This document shows positions 34,993-46,676 of a DNA stretch of 64,000 nucleotides, one piece after another (position 1 is the stretch's first letter; every line of letters begins with the position of its first letter). The notes under the pieces are model-generated. The model did not search any database. It was not told where the DNA came from and was given only the letters and a program-made list of their open reading frames with translations. A program made the position numbers and the translations under genes. Location: assembly GCA_025266875.1 (NCBI GenBank), contig JALLLT010000022.1, forward strand, positions 310,001 to 374,000, written 5' to 3'. Origin of the DNA: Fennellomyces sp. T-0311. Taxonomy: Eukaryota; Mucoromycota; Mucoromycetes; Mucorales; Lichtheimiaceae.

Positions 34993-36413
34993 ATGATTGT
35001 GATACTCCCATTTGAACTGCTCGGCCAGATTGCAAACGATCTGTCGCAGCATGAACTCCTCAGTTGCATGTGCGTTTGTCATGACTGGTACAACGCTTTC
35101 ATCTCCATTCTCTACGATCGCGTGATCCTTTCAAACGGTCCCAAGCAATTCCAACGCTTTGTCGAAGCTTTAGAACGATCACCCGATCTACAGGATTTTG
35201 TTCGGGCAATACAGTGGAGTGCTGAAATATTGTCCAGCACAAACGTGAACGCTGTTGCCTGTCGCTGTCACAACATCAACTCTATGGTGATCGCGTGGAC
35301 CTCAAGAACTTGTTTGTCCCCACTGTCAGTCTCCTTGGAAACTTTCCCAATTCTAACGCGACTTAAGCTGGAATACCATGGAAACGGGCTCGGCCCAAAA
35401 ACCGCAGAGTATGGGTAAGAATCGCCACGGGAACGCCTAGATTACCAAATTCTGTTGTCTAATCGATTTATATTACGCATAGATCAGCAAAGCTGGCTTC
35501 CTTTCTTACTTCTGCACCGCGTCTCCTAGCACTATCACTAGTCAATGTTATTCCTCTTGTCCGCTGCATCGAGCTCATTAGTATACACAAAGCATGTGCA
35601 GAGTTGGAGCACCTTGATATAACATGTGTTCACTGGGATGCCAAAATGACTGATATACGCGGAATTGGCCCGTTCCCGGCACTACAAACATTGAATATCA
35701 CGTACGAGCGAGCAGGCAGTCAATGCACACGCTTTTTCGCAGATTACTTACAAAAGCAACTTGTTCCTCGATACCCCAATCTCAAACAAGTCGAGTTTCG
35801 ACGATATTCGACATATCCATCGCAAACGAAACAATGGTTGCTCTGGAATGATACCATCAAACGCGCCAATTTTCAGAGTCTGCATCGTGTACTCCCCCTA
35901 GTTCAAGGAAGAGACAATGCAGGTGCTGTTCATGCACTATGTTCTATACTACCGCAACGATCTACATATCATTTGCTACTCACTACTGTCGTGTTGTCAT
36001 TCACCGGCTTTCTCCACTCGGATCAAAATTTCATTGAAATAGATACGTTAACTTCTCGCCTTGTCACCCTGGACACACTTATTCTCGAAACCACACGGGT
36101 CCAGGTTTCCAGGAGTTACGGGTCATCGCTGAAGCAATTACGCAGCTTGCAGTGCAAAAATGTAGTAATAAGTACACAAACGCTCGAGTACATTTATCGA
36201 AATTGTCGTCAGTTCAGTCAAGTGTACTTTTCCTTATGCAGGTCTCATTCCGATAATATCATACGAACACCGGACAGCAGTACAAGCCATCGATGTGAGC
36301 CGGTAGATGCACATAGTGTCCCGCATTTAAAGGCACTTTATGACAATAAAAGGAGCGACTGGATATTCCTGCTGGTTGCTTGTTGGTCATCGATAAAACT
36401 GATGATCCAATAA
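34993..36413 (+). CDS. F-box / leucine-rich protein
   Basis: Exons 34993..35414 and 35483..36413 (450 aa) are separated by a 68-nt intron (GTAAGA..CATAG). The N-terminal F-box is clear: ILPFELLGQIANDLSQHELLSCMCVCHDWYNAF. The remainder has LRR-like segments without a strict period (PALQTLNITYER, LEHLDITCVHW, LVTLDTLILETTRV). The start at Met 34993 puts the F-box at the extreme N-terminus as usual; an in-frame Met lies 11 codons upstream. It is probably an SCF substrate receptor with an unknown target. Confidence 0.85.
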
Positions 36414-36879
36414 CCAAATACATTTATCTTTACGAAAATCCATTCTGCAAATAGGTTACTACTACATATACACATATGAAACAGAAATGGATTGAGCCAA
36501 GCAGAAATCCGCAGTATTAACACTTATGTTGATTATTCTTAACCTCACCTGTGAATACATAAAATGCATGCAGCCAAACAACATCACTTATGGAAAGAAA
36601 ATTTTTTACAAGGTACTGGAGCATTTGTGTAGCTATAATAGCACGTGGATCATCACTATGTAATAAAATGGTAGCTTCCAAGAAGGCAAATAAAGAAACT
36701 ATAAATATGTTAGCGCCAACGGGGCACCTTTCACGAATTGTAATTTTTATATAAAAAAAATCAAGCTACACAGCCATGGCGATGCGTTGCCCTGGTGATG
36801 GGAACTCTTTCTAACCTGCTTAATATGTGAAGTCTTTATGCTATGTACAAATCATTGTATGGGGATGGTATCTCATTAA
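36414..36879. other. Short AT-rich convergent intergenic region
   Basis: Shared 3' region of the F-box gene and the convergent BDP1 gene. I see nothing else. Confidence 0.5.
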
Positions 36880-37751
36880 TTAATGGAAAAGGTTATAGAT
36901 TCTGTATGGATGGTGGGTGTACTCTGCTTTATACTTTCTTTGTACTTGGTCCCTAGACCTGCCAGGTATCCGTTTGCTTATCGCCTCAAAGTCAGTTCCG
37001 TGCTCTCCTAGCAACTATATATCAGAACGTCAGCAACTTGTCTAAGCCAGAAAGGGAAAATTTACCTCAAAGAAGAGCTCTGTTTCTTGCTCTGTCCAGA
37101 CACGCGGACTATTGTTTGGCCCACGCTTCATTTTGATATATTCGTTTTCTTCCACCATTTCCCGTTCACCAGGGTCTTTGTACTGATCGATGCATAGTGA
37201 AGACTCGTCCAAGACGATCTCGCCGTTGACAAGCTTAACTTGGGGTGTATGGGATATCCTGTTTCATTGTTAGTTTCTCTCACCGAGTTAATCCAAGTTT
37301 TTTTTTTCTTACAGCTGTTGTTGCTGCAATTCTTTCGCCTTCTCTTTCGCCTCCTCTTCCGCCTCCTTTTGCGCTAGCTTTTTCAACTCTTCTTTAGGCA
37401 ATCCCAGGGGACGCCGTCTTTTCCGTCCTCGATATTCGCCAAGGGTTTGCTCGACAAGACTGAATGGTATTTTGGGTGGAACGGGCGCCGTCCGTGATAT
37501 CGGCGAACAAGATGGTTCATCAGGAACTGTTCGCTTTCGCGATTGTTGCATTGTTTCTGATGTACTCCGTTTTCCCTGTTCTTTAGATTCCGTACGTTGT
37601 TCGACATCTTTCGATCGCGCTACACGCCTTTTGGTTGCTTGGGGTTTAAACTGTCGTGTGCCTTTTCCTTAAAGCTCATTGTTAAGGGAAAAAAGGTTCA
37701 TTCATTGACCTTGGCGTTGCTTTTTCACTTACTGATTCCCAAATTGCTCAT
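36880..37751 (-). CDS. BDP1: TFIIIB subunit B'' (BDP1), with an apparent frame break
   Basis: Exons are 37751..37733 (19 nt, MSNLGI), 37667..37313, 37258..37066 and 37015..36880. The N-terminus splices to RKGTRQFKPQATKRR, the basic start typical of Bdp1. A Lys/Glu/Gln-rich helix and the conserved KLVNGEIVLDESSL..DPGE run into the SANT domain (RVWTEQETELFFELLGEHGTDFEAISKRIPG). After IPG the genomic frame reads K-V-stop (TAG at 36953..36955). Skipping one base gives RSRDQVQRKYKAE, the expected end of the SANT domain, then a stop at 36880..36882. Bdp1 is essential for RNA polymerase III initiation, so one extra base (near 36956..36962) is probably an assembly error or very recent. The protein is short (about 230 aa) compared with yeast Bdp1 (594 aa); it lacks a long C-terminal region. 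Confidence 0.85.
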
Positions 37752-40274
37752 TCCACAACGGATCAAAGTGATCGATCTGTTTCAAGTTGAAACCGCACAG
37801 CCAAAAAAAAAAATTAGGCGTAAGAGCCTATTGATCGCTGGCAGCCCATACGCCAGCTCTGTTTCGTTCTTCCCTTAAGTCCTTGAGATACTTCTGGTGA
37901 CTCTTTTCACTCGGTCAACTCTTGTGGGCATAGGCTTTACTATTGTTGGTGATATAATGTACATGCGCTACTTTGGAGACGTTTGGCTGTTCCGAAGATC
38001 GGAGCCTATAGGCTCTTACTGTGCAAGAGCCAACTACTTATGTGGCGGCACATACACTTACATAATCATTCTGCGTACAACAGCAATGGTCGCGTAATAA
38101 AAGGTGTTTGTGTTTGAAAACATTAGCAACGCTTGCTTATCAAAACCAAAACCAGAGAGCAAAGGTCGCTTTGCAGATCATGGGAAAGAGTTCAAGACCA
38201 ACAGAACTAACGTATCGCTCGGTAGAATTAGTCTCAAGAGCATAAACTCAAGCCATGGTGTGGGTTCAACGGCCAAAGTAGTCGCATTGCTCGTCGCTCA
38301 AATGTGCACGTGCCTTCCAGGCAGGACGGGGTTTCAACCAATTTTATTTAAAAAAGGCAATTGGCGCAGCACGTCTCTTTCTTCGCTGGACTATTCTTTG
38401 CTGTCATGCTAAAGGTAAGTGCGTATCATGACTCACATTTGAATGCAACGCTCGCATGCCCTGGCCCCGGATTTGATCATGCCGCAACGATACCCGGTTC
38501 TGCACGTGCTTGAGTAGCGTGCGGGTACCAATCCTTGCCCCCTCTGTTCATTGAAGCGAATGCTGGTGGCTCGTTGCCTTTTCACCTCGTTTTCTTTCTG
38601 TAGAATTCCTCCATTGCACCAATGTCAAGTCTCCTGGAACCATTCAAGACCGGCCTGCTCCAAGCTGCGGCTTGTGTGAGCGCTGCCATGTGTCACCCTT
38701 GGAGTGGAGCTCTTCATTCGTGTTGAGCATAGACTTTCCGGAAAGCTAGAGTGAGTGTGGTGAAGTAACGACTGTTTTCCTGTCCCAACTGTACTTGTGC
38801 AGTGAAGTAACGGCTGTTTTCCTTACCCCAACTGTACTTATGTGCAGTGGAGTAACAGCTGTTTTCCTCGTCCAAACTGTACTTCTGTGCAATGGAGTAA
38901 CAGTTGTTTTTCATGCCCAACAGCACTTGTCTCTATACCCTCCAACGGGATCAATGATGCTAGATCCGAAAGGAACCCGAAAGGGGCCGCTATGAGCTGG
39001 CAGGCAGACAGTCAATCCGTCTGTGCCGCGCTCCCCGCGCGAGTACAGAGGATGCGGCGCAGATCGACGCGCAGCCACCTCTTCGTGGTGATCTGTATCA
39101 ACGTTGTCGTGGCACCTTTGTTGCTGGACGTAATTCGGCCAAGAGCTGTGCACTTTATTAAACGAATAAAAATCTTCTTGGAACTGTAATGCTGTATACA
39201 ATAACGCGTAAAGTTGGCATTGCTCGTGCCACATTTGCCAAACGATCAATGTGCGATCGAGCAAGATCAAACAGGACACGCAGACATTCGTAATGGAATC
39301 GCGGAACCGAGAAGTACGGTGGCCAAGTCGTGGTACATATTAAATACCACATAGATGCTTCATTGAAAAATCGCTCGCTTGTGTTGGTGATAATACTTAG
39401 GCTTCGACCCCTCATATAGCAATTGTATCCTCTTGTTCATCATCTTGATCTATTTAGGCTCCAACATCAGAAACTCATTGCAGCGACATCACGTATCAAA
39501 TTTTCAACTGACGAACGAATACCATTTCAGTTTACTATATTGCCCTTTCCAGAATTCGATACACTATAATAACAATATGTGCTACAGTCTACGTATCAAA
39601 TTGGTGGTGTTGTATACTGGACCCATTCTTTTGACAATATGGCTGTACCGCCATTAAAGAAATTTTCAATTACCTATAACCTGCCGCCTGGACGGAAGCC
39701 ACATATATAAATACAAGAAACGCAAGAATTCTGCATACAAAGGGGATCGAAATATAACAAATATACTATTGTTTGTGTGGAATATAGAAACACTTTTATG
39801 AGTATATATCTTTGAATGGATATGGGTGTCAAATGGTTGGGCTGTTACTATGTACAACTATGATGGACTAAGTCGTGAAAATGAAAGGTTGTTATGTCAA
39901 TTAGCATTATTCAGATTACCCGCACTATGATAATCTGCAAGTGCCTTAGACCTTGGATAAGGATTAGCTTTAGTGTGAAAGGTTAATTTGTACAAGTAAA
40001 GGCAATTTCCAGCCGGCATAGTACCACAGAAAGCAAGCATTACAGCAGGCCTCCCAGGCGCGCTGGATAGGATATACGGAGGTCCATACATTTGTTACTA
40101 TCTATTTACCTACCTAAATCTACTATAACGCTCCATCGTTATTTATTGGATTCCAATGAACCTGTTTGCATAGTTCCGGCCATTTCAGAACATTTATAGT
40201 ATTCCAAAGTGAAAGTTATATGCTACAGTATTCGAGCCTGAGATAGACTGATGTATGAAGTCTAGAGTGTTTTA
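37752..40274. other. Gene-poor stretch with a minisatellite
   Basis: Short ORFs such as 38104..38412 have no recognisable family. The only organised feature is the tandem repeat at 38757..38934. I see no tRNA or transposon open frame. Confidence 0.4.
38757..38934. repeat. Minisatellite, four diverged units of 42-45 bp
   Basis: The unit core TGAAGTAACGGCTGTTTTCC followed by a CCCAACTGTACTT-like end recurs with starts at about 38762, 38804, 38849 and 38894 (spacings 42, 45, 45). All spacings are multiples of three, and both strands stay open across it. The minus strand gives the 15-residue repeat ENSRYFTAQVQLGQ-like. Confidence 0.85.
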
Positions 40275-41570
40275 TTACTTGTCTCTGTTCTGTGTCTTAG
40301 ACTCCTGAGCTGCAGCAGCACTATTCATCATAGCAGCAATGTCAGATCGTGGGCCATGAAAGAGATCTGCAAGGGTATGCGATTTGGAAACTGCCCCGCG
40401 ACCTCGAGGCGCCATTTCCGTGTAATATTCGCTGATAGCGTCAGTCAACGTTTTTTCACCGCTATATACACCTCCCAGCAGCATCCCCAGCAGCACTGCA
40501 TCTTGAACACCATGATTTCCGCCTATATGGGCATTATGTAAGTGATCTACGCTTTTAGTCCGCCAGAAATATAAACCTTCGCCGCTGAATTGCGTTACAG
40601 TATGAGCAGCATCGCCGATTAGGGCTATCGGGCCACGGAAGTTATCCAATGAGCTATGCGGCGACCGCTCCCGTAAGTGAAACGACATCATCAGAGTATC
40701 TTCAGGAGTCTCTTCCACCAGTTGTCTCAACGCTCCGTGGAGCTGCGCCCGTCGAGTCCAGTCTTTTGCTTGCTCGAGCAGCTTTGCGCTACTACCCGCA
40801 GCCATGTCCTCGTGCTTGCAAGAGATACCCCATAGCATATCGTATGGTTTGTCTCTAGTATAGTCAACATCAGTGAGCGAGATAAAAAGACAATACGAAT
40901 GCTCTGTGTCTTCCGGGGCATTCATGGTGGCAGCTAGATACGCTGGGGAGAATTTCTCTTTTATCTCTTCGCGTAATTCTTTCGAAATCCAGTAGGAGCA
41001 GGCCAAGTACTGACCATCATAGCTGACAGTTGACGTTTCGAAAGCCTCAGACCCAATGAGTTGCCGGCAGACGCGTGAGTTGACTCCGTCCGCACCAACC
41101 AACACGCCACCGTACTCCACAGTTCCATCGGTAAAAGTGGCGCGGACACCATCGTCATTGATGGTATATGATTCGATTGTTTTGTTCCAATGGACGTCAA
41201 TGTCTTGAAGTAACCAATTGCGCAGTCTACTACGGTTCGTTCGAATTCGTTTATTGTCAGGTAAGGCATCAATGACGGCCCTTCGTTCACCGGCATTGCC
41301 GTCCACAAGAGCAAAAGGAGAGTGTGGGTGTTCAGGGTCAACGGCTACGGCAGAGCCTAAAGTCGCAAATTTAACTGGATCGATGGCATCTTTCAATAAG
41401 TTAAGGGCAAAGTGTAAAGTCAAAGACCATCCTTGCGGTCGGACATCGTGGGAAATGTCACGTTCAAACACTTGAAACGGCACACCTTGATGACGGAGCA
41501 CATTTGCTAGAGCCAGGCCTGCCACACCAGCACCGATAATGATCACTTTTTTGTTGTTAGCAACTGCCAT
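40275..41570 (-). CDS. FAD-dependent aromatic-type monooxygenase
   Basis: The N-terminal dinucleotide motif IIGAGVAGLALANVL is followed by the DG motif LVGADGVNSRV and the GD motif GPIALIGDAAHTVTQF. These are the three hallmarks of class A flavoprotein monooxygenases (PHBH fold). Such enzymes use NAD(P)H, FAD and O2 to hydroxylate a small, often aromatic, substrate; the substrate here is not inferable. A 54-nt segment 40523..40576 (GTTTAT..ATATAG on the minus strand) is an in-frame intron with no stop: removing it yields FSGEGGNHGVQDAV, the usual GGN-AIQDA-type motif. The spliced protein is about 413 aa from Met 41570; a Met at 41606 is in frame but adds residues before the FAD motif. No membrane anchor is seen. 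Confidence 0.88.
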   Translation of the reverse strand: MAVANNKKVIIIGAGVAGLALANVLRHQGVPFQVFERDISHDVRPQGWSLTLHFALNLLKDAIDPVKFATLGSAVAVDPEHPHSPFALVDGNAGERRAVIDALPDNKRIRTNRSRLRNWLLQDIDVHWNKTIESYTINDDGVRATFTDGTVEYGGVLVGADGVNSRVCRQLIGSEAFETSTVSYDGQYLACSYWISKELREEIKEKFSPAYLAATMNAPEDTEHSYCLFISLTDVDYTRDKPYDMLWGISCKHEDMAAGSSAKLLEQAKDWTRRAQLHGALRQLVEETPEDTLMMSFHLRERSPHSSLDNFRGPIALIGDAAHTVTQFSGEGLYFWRTKSVDHLHNAHIGGNHGVQDAVLLGMLLGGVYSGEKTLTDAISEYYTEMAPRGRGAVSKSHTLADLFHGPRSDIAAMMNSAAAAQESKTQNRDK

Positions 41571-41606
41571 GGTGTTCCTTGAAACCGACACCCGTTCTAT
41601 TTGCAT

Positions 41607-42135
41607 ACATGTGATTATTGTGCTCAGCCCCTCTGCAGGTATTACGAATATTGGTCTTGTCGTTGTACTGACCGCCTGTCCTTGTGCCGAGCCTCAACAC
41701 ACATGGATTCAATGGCGTGATACTTTTACGCGTATACATGGCCAAGCATGACAAAGTGTCGGAGGGAACGATATGCAGGAAAACCGATTGTCCAACAAGA
41801 CCCGGACAGCCACACGCAGGCATCAATACTGTGTTACATCCAATGCATACACTAAAGGTTTACAGCACAAGGAGAAAAGTAAGATACCTGCTGGCCAAAT
41901 ATGAAGCGATGACGCGATCTCTCTCTTTCCTGGCCCGTGTTTATGCTGTATGCAGTCTCCCAGTACAGTGGTCTGTGCTCTTTATTTTGTTTTTATGCGC
42001 GACAAGACATAAACGCTCCGATGAGAGCATGTTCGACAATATCTCCCATGTTTGTCATACATCTGAGAAATATATACAAGATATCGGTAAAGAATGCCTA
42101 CGGTCGTCAAGTATTTAGTTCGGCAAGAATGTATC
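41607..42135. other. Intergenic region between two leftward genes
   Basis: This is the upstream region of the monooxygenase and the 3' region of the F-box/LRR gene. The ORFs found here overlap each other and show no family pattern. Confidence 0.45.
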
Positions 42136-44120
42136 CTATTTCTCCCCACGGTGAACTTCAATTCGTTGCATTCGTTTACCATTGGAGTTGGTGCGAATGC
42201 TCGTGCTCCAGCGCCGTTGTCCTGTAGTGGACAGGACACTTTGCCCTATCAATGTGGTCACTTGGCTTGATGTGAGTTCCCGATCATTTTCTTGGACAAT
42301 GAGAGTGTTATGGAATAGTAAAACAGAAGTCAAATTTGGACTTTTGCGTAGCATTTGTCGAAAGCCCTTGCCGCTAATATATACTGGTCGCTGGCTGTTC
42401 CGACCCCGTTCAATGGTAAGATCGCTTAATAGCGGCAGCTCTGCAATGCGATTTAGCACGGCAAAGGGTAAATCATTGACATTGCGGAGCGTCAATGTCT
42501 GGATAACAGTTTTGCGCAGCATCGTAACGAACTTTAACAGCCCATCATCTTCGAGTGTATGATCCAGAACGATATTTAACTCTTTCAGAGTTGAAATTCC
42601 AGCGAGTGGAAGCAACGGAGCCAATCCAGGCATGTGCACATGTGAAAGCCGTATACGCTCGATACTGGTAGCCGTCGTCAAGTGCTGCAAAAAGTATACA
42701 ATGGCAGCTTCCTGGGCTTGTTCGTCAATACTTTCCCATGTAATATTGGACAGTTCAAGACGCTTTAGCTGTCTCAGGGATTTGAAGCCATCCGGAATTT
42801 TGAGCGACGTACGGGATTCGGATACTGACAACTCTTCCAAAGCAGGGAATCGCTCGACAAATGAAAGCAGTGATATCTCACCGGTGAAGTGAAGGCCGTG
42901 TAAGTACAAAACCCGCAATCGCTCCAAACTGTATAATGCTGGAACGGCAGTCCAACCAAGTGTCAAAAGCTGTGAACAGCTTAGATGTAGTGTTTCCAAA
43001 ACAGGAGAATGGTTGACAACGGATACTAATGCAGCGGAACTGAACACATTGCCGCTCAAAATAAGCGTGCGCAGTTTGGGTAGGTGGAGTGACGTAAACA
43101 CGGAAGACCAACCATCTCCATCTTCTTCGTCGTTACGATTATCAATGGATAAATTCTCCAGGGTATCTTTGTGCCGTCTCAGCTGTTGGACCACTTGCTG
43201 GAATGTATAGCCGGAACTTGGATGAAAATAGCGGAGCCCGGTCTCATTGTCGCTAACGACATCGTCAAAGTGGCGAGTATTGCTGGCTTCAAAAAAGGTA
43301 AGCATCGGGCACCAGCTGAACAGCGACTCAAGGTCGACCAAAGAGTCCAAAGATCGAATGTTGAAGCTTGTATCAATGTAACATCGCAAATCCGGACATC
43401 TCCTCATGATAGCCTCCTTTTGCTCTTTTGTCAAATCAATCTCCAACCATAGGTATCTAATCTTTGTATGAAGTTCCATGGATATCGTTGAAGGTACTAT
43501 AGTAGGTCCATAAATGACACGGGAACAAGGGTTGTACTGGTAGGTGAAGTGAGTCAGATTCGGGAGCGTATCAAGCACATTGAGAATGTCAACTGAGTAC
43601 AGAGACGCGAGCATTTTCAAGCGGGATAACTGCGGTGCCAGTGTTTTCAAGTGATAAAGGAACTCGGATTGGCTCATGATTCCACATCGTTCAAGATCTA
43701 ATGGACCATGGTTTGAGAAGCAGTAAACAGATGTATTGGTACCCATAGCTTACCAAGCGACCCGATATTCGTGCATCCCCAGTCAAGAAGCTTTTGTAGT
43801 AAAGCATATAGTGTGTGTTCTTGTACAGAAGAGGATGGCTGAAAAGACGGCGTTATAGTCACACGCTTGACATGGTTGCCCAGGAACAATTCAAAGGTTT
43901 GGTGATGGACTCGATCTGCATCCCACTCATCGAGTAGTAGTTCTTCCCATGCTCGTTGCGCGTATTGCGGAATTGCGTCATACCAATCATGGCAGACAGC
44001 CATGCACTTTAAGCAATCCTGTTTACTCAAGTACTCAAATATCGCGAATAGAACGTCGTTAGGCAATGCAGACAAGAATCCGAGTTGCTTGTTTGATGTT
44101 AGTTCGGGAGTTGTCGTCAT
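42136..44120 (-). CDS. F-box / LRR protein, 642 aa
   Basis: Exons 44120..43754 and 43697..42136 are joined across a 56-nt intron; the split Asp codon yields IGSLDLERCGIMSQSE. The F-box lies near residues 17-60 (LSALPNDVLFAIFEYLSKQDCLKCMAVCHDWYDAI). It is followed by many leucine-rich repeats, e.g. LPNLTHFTYQY, LPKLRTLILSGN, FPALEELSVSES and LRQLKRLELSNITW. It is very likely an SCF receptor. It shares the CVCHDWY-like F-box helix with the gene at 34993 (CMCVCHDWYNAF versus CMAVCHDWYDAI), so the two are probably paralogues of one expanded family. Confidence 0.9.
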
Positions 44121-46676
44121 GTTTCGGTGAAAGTGTGAGCCACCAGTAATCTGAGCTTAGACTTGAGCACAGGAGTAGCTCATCTGCAATGTAACACACA
44201 GCCTGATGTAACAACTAAGTGGCTACCTGAACTTACCAGACGTTGTATCACTAGATAACATTGCTAAATACGCATGCAATATCTGAAATAATTTATTACA
44301 TAAGGATCTTACAGAGCCTGTCTAGGCATGTATAATAAAGCGTTGATAGCGTACAACTGAAGATGAATATCTATTAGTGTAAAGTTTCCAGATATGATGT
44401 GCTTTCGTTTGATACCTATTTCACTTCTACAATGTGGAAATTCCCAACAGAGCGCTCTCAAGCTACCATTGCAAAAAATGAGCGGATCATGTTTATTCGT
44501 GTACACAGATTTTTTATTCGAGCAAGTGCGAGCTTGGAAACTTTCCCGAGTGCAAGTCTTGGTGGAAGCTACTACGGAAGGTCTATGATGGTGGAGAGAA
44601 GGTACCGAGGAGTGTCATCAGATACGCCGATGGCACGAAAATGGTCAAAGAAATCAAGCATGCAGGTAGACCGAAAAAGGTCCTTATGAAGGAATACATT
44701 CAGCGTAATCCGTACGCTTGCTCTTGATCGTGCAAATGCTGGTGAAAAAAATTACTTCGAGAATGGTCCCCAACCATCTTAATGAGGAAAACTTCTATGC
44801 GTCCAATCTTATCATTATCAAGGAGGATTTGAAGAAGGCTAAGGCGCTTTCCAACGAGTCGTACTGTCACCTTGAACACCATGCTAAAATAACTTGCTAC
44901 ATCCATAGCAGTCCTGTAAACGAGAGTGGACGAAAACCTATGATGATGATGTTGCAACTATATTCGCTGCCAGACTGTGGTAAAGCCTAACAGGAAGTAT
45001 CAAGTTGCCGATTCTCAATGAGGTAGGACAGGAAGACCATTTTTTTGTGAGAGAAGGCTCTTAGCCGAGTAGACACAAGGAAACTAAAAATATTTTACGA
45101 TAGAAAAAACTTTATGTTGGGAAGAACTAAGCTTCATAGATAATTAACGCACGCTATTTATACCACTCCTTAGGTACTTATCCGATTCATACACTTTCTG
45201 GTATCTGGATTTTGTAGAAATATGGATTTTGGCATTTATCTGGACTTAACTAAGGACGTAGTATCACGGCCATTATCTGCCTTTCTTGAGAACCAGAAAC
45301 GCCATAACAGTGGTACCATGCTTAAATGAACCATTTTGTAGTAAGTTTTTCTCTTATTTTGCCGAATAACGCTTATATTCTGAATGTGGCTGTGAACCAA
45401 GGCTGTTGTGAAACTGGGTAATGTATGTATAGTAAAACGCAGCAGCTAAATGAAGCATACTCCACAAACGAAATGAAGGAAATCAATAGCTACCATTTCT
45501 CCGTAAGTTTATTCAAAGCTCCAGTTTCCAGGTCCAAGCTAGTTGCCATCTTTTTGTTTAAGAGGAACGATGCGTAATTCGGCGTAACTCCATGTCTTTT
45601 TAATTTTGTTATGGCGTTTGGTATCGATTCGGACAAAACTAAAAATTTTCCTCTTCATGAGTTTCTGTATATCTCCTAAGTAAGGGTTAGTGAATCAAAA
45701 AGTTAGTTGAAATGATCTGCAGGAGCTCTTAAGCTGGTCTTACAATAATTGACTTTGCCAGCTCCTGCAATAACTTACAAAACGAATATTATGGTTGCCT
45801 CTATCTAATAGTACCGTTCTCCGTTGGACCGGGATGGCCTTAGGTTCTTATACTTGATAAGAAAGCTATATGGATTTCAAGAGAGAAAAGGCTAAAAAGT
45901 AAAGTTTAGTAGATAACGAACTTTGGTATATTGATAGTGCATAATTATACGGTTCTGGTATCTTGGTTATTCTACATAAATGTACGAAGCAGGAATCTGG
46001 TAGCTATCTTCGTAAAAGATTGGTTTCTGGACAAATCTGGGTTAATACGAACTATAACATTTTGGCATTTCCGGGCGATTATAGATTGTAGTTTCCAGAA
46101 CCAGAAATAACATAGCAATATATAGATTCGTCCAAGGTAACAGACAACAGAAGAAAAGGGCTTTCATAATACTCGAACGATCTTCACATATTATGCTTAT
46201 ACATCGATGTAAGAAGTACGGAGCGATTTTATATAGCGCTGTCGCATGTATGTAGTTATCTCACAACGATGTTGGATCTTTCCAAGCTAATAAGCTATAT
46301 AAGACATGGTATGGCTTACCCTTCTGTTAGTAGCAAATTATAAATCACTTTGTTCGCAGTTAGTCGCCCTTTATCGACAGAGCTGCAAAGAGATATTCAT
46401 ATCGCTTTGACCTCTGTTCTTGACGAGCCACTACACAGCTTGATATATTAAAACACAAGCCTATGCTCATTCATATTTAATGCTGATGTATTTTCGATTT
46501 ATCACGACGTAACTATTTCAAGTAAAGAATCTGGATCCTTTTTATCGTCACACGTGCGTTCCATTCATGCAGAAAATTTTCCATATCTCCGATTTGGCAC
46601 ATACACCCTTGACGTAATGTTTTTTTTAAAAAAGCTCCCATTTTCACGGTTCCTCGCTTCTTCTTTACTCAGAAAT
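44121..46676. other. Long gene-poor region before transketolase
   Basis: Apart from the transposase-like remnant near 44505..44727 this region has no coherent coding signal. It is AT-rich, and I saw no terminal repeats. Confidence 0.4.
44505..44727 (+). pseudogene. Possible decayed DNA-binding/transposase N-terminus
   Basis: One frame reads through CELGNFPECKSWWKLL, YDGGEKVPRSVIRYADGT, then KEIKHAGRPKKVLMKEYIQR before a stop (TGA near 44725). The GRPKK stretch between two helical segments is like the AT-hook linker in Tc1/mariner (IS630) transposases. No catalytic DDE/D part and no terminal repeats were found, so this is at most a fragment. Confidence 0.3.
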
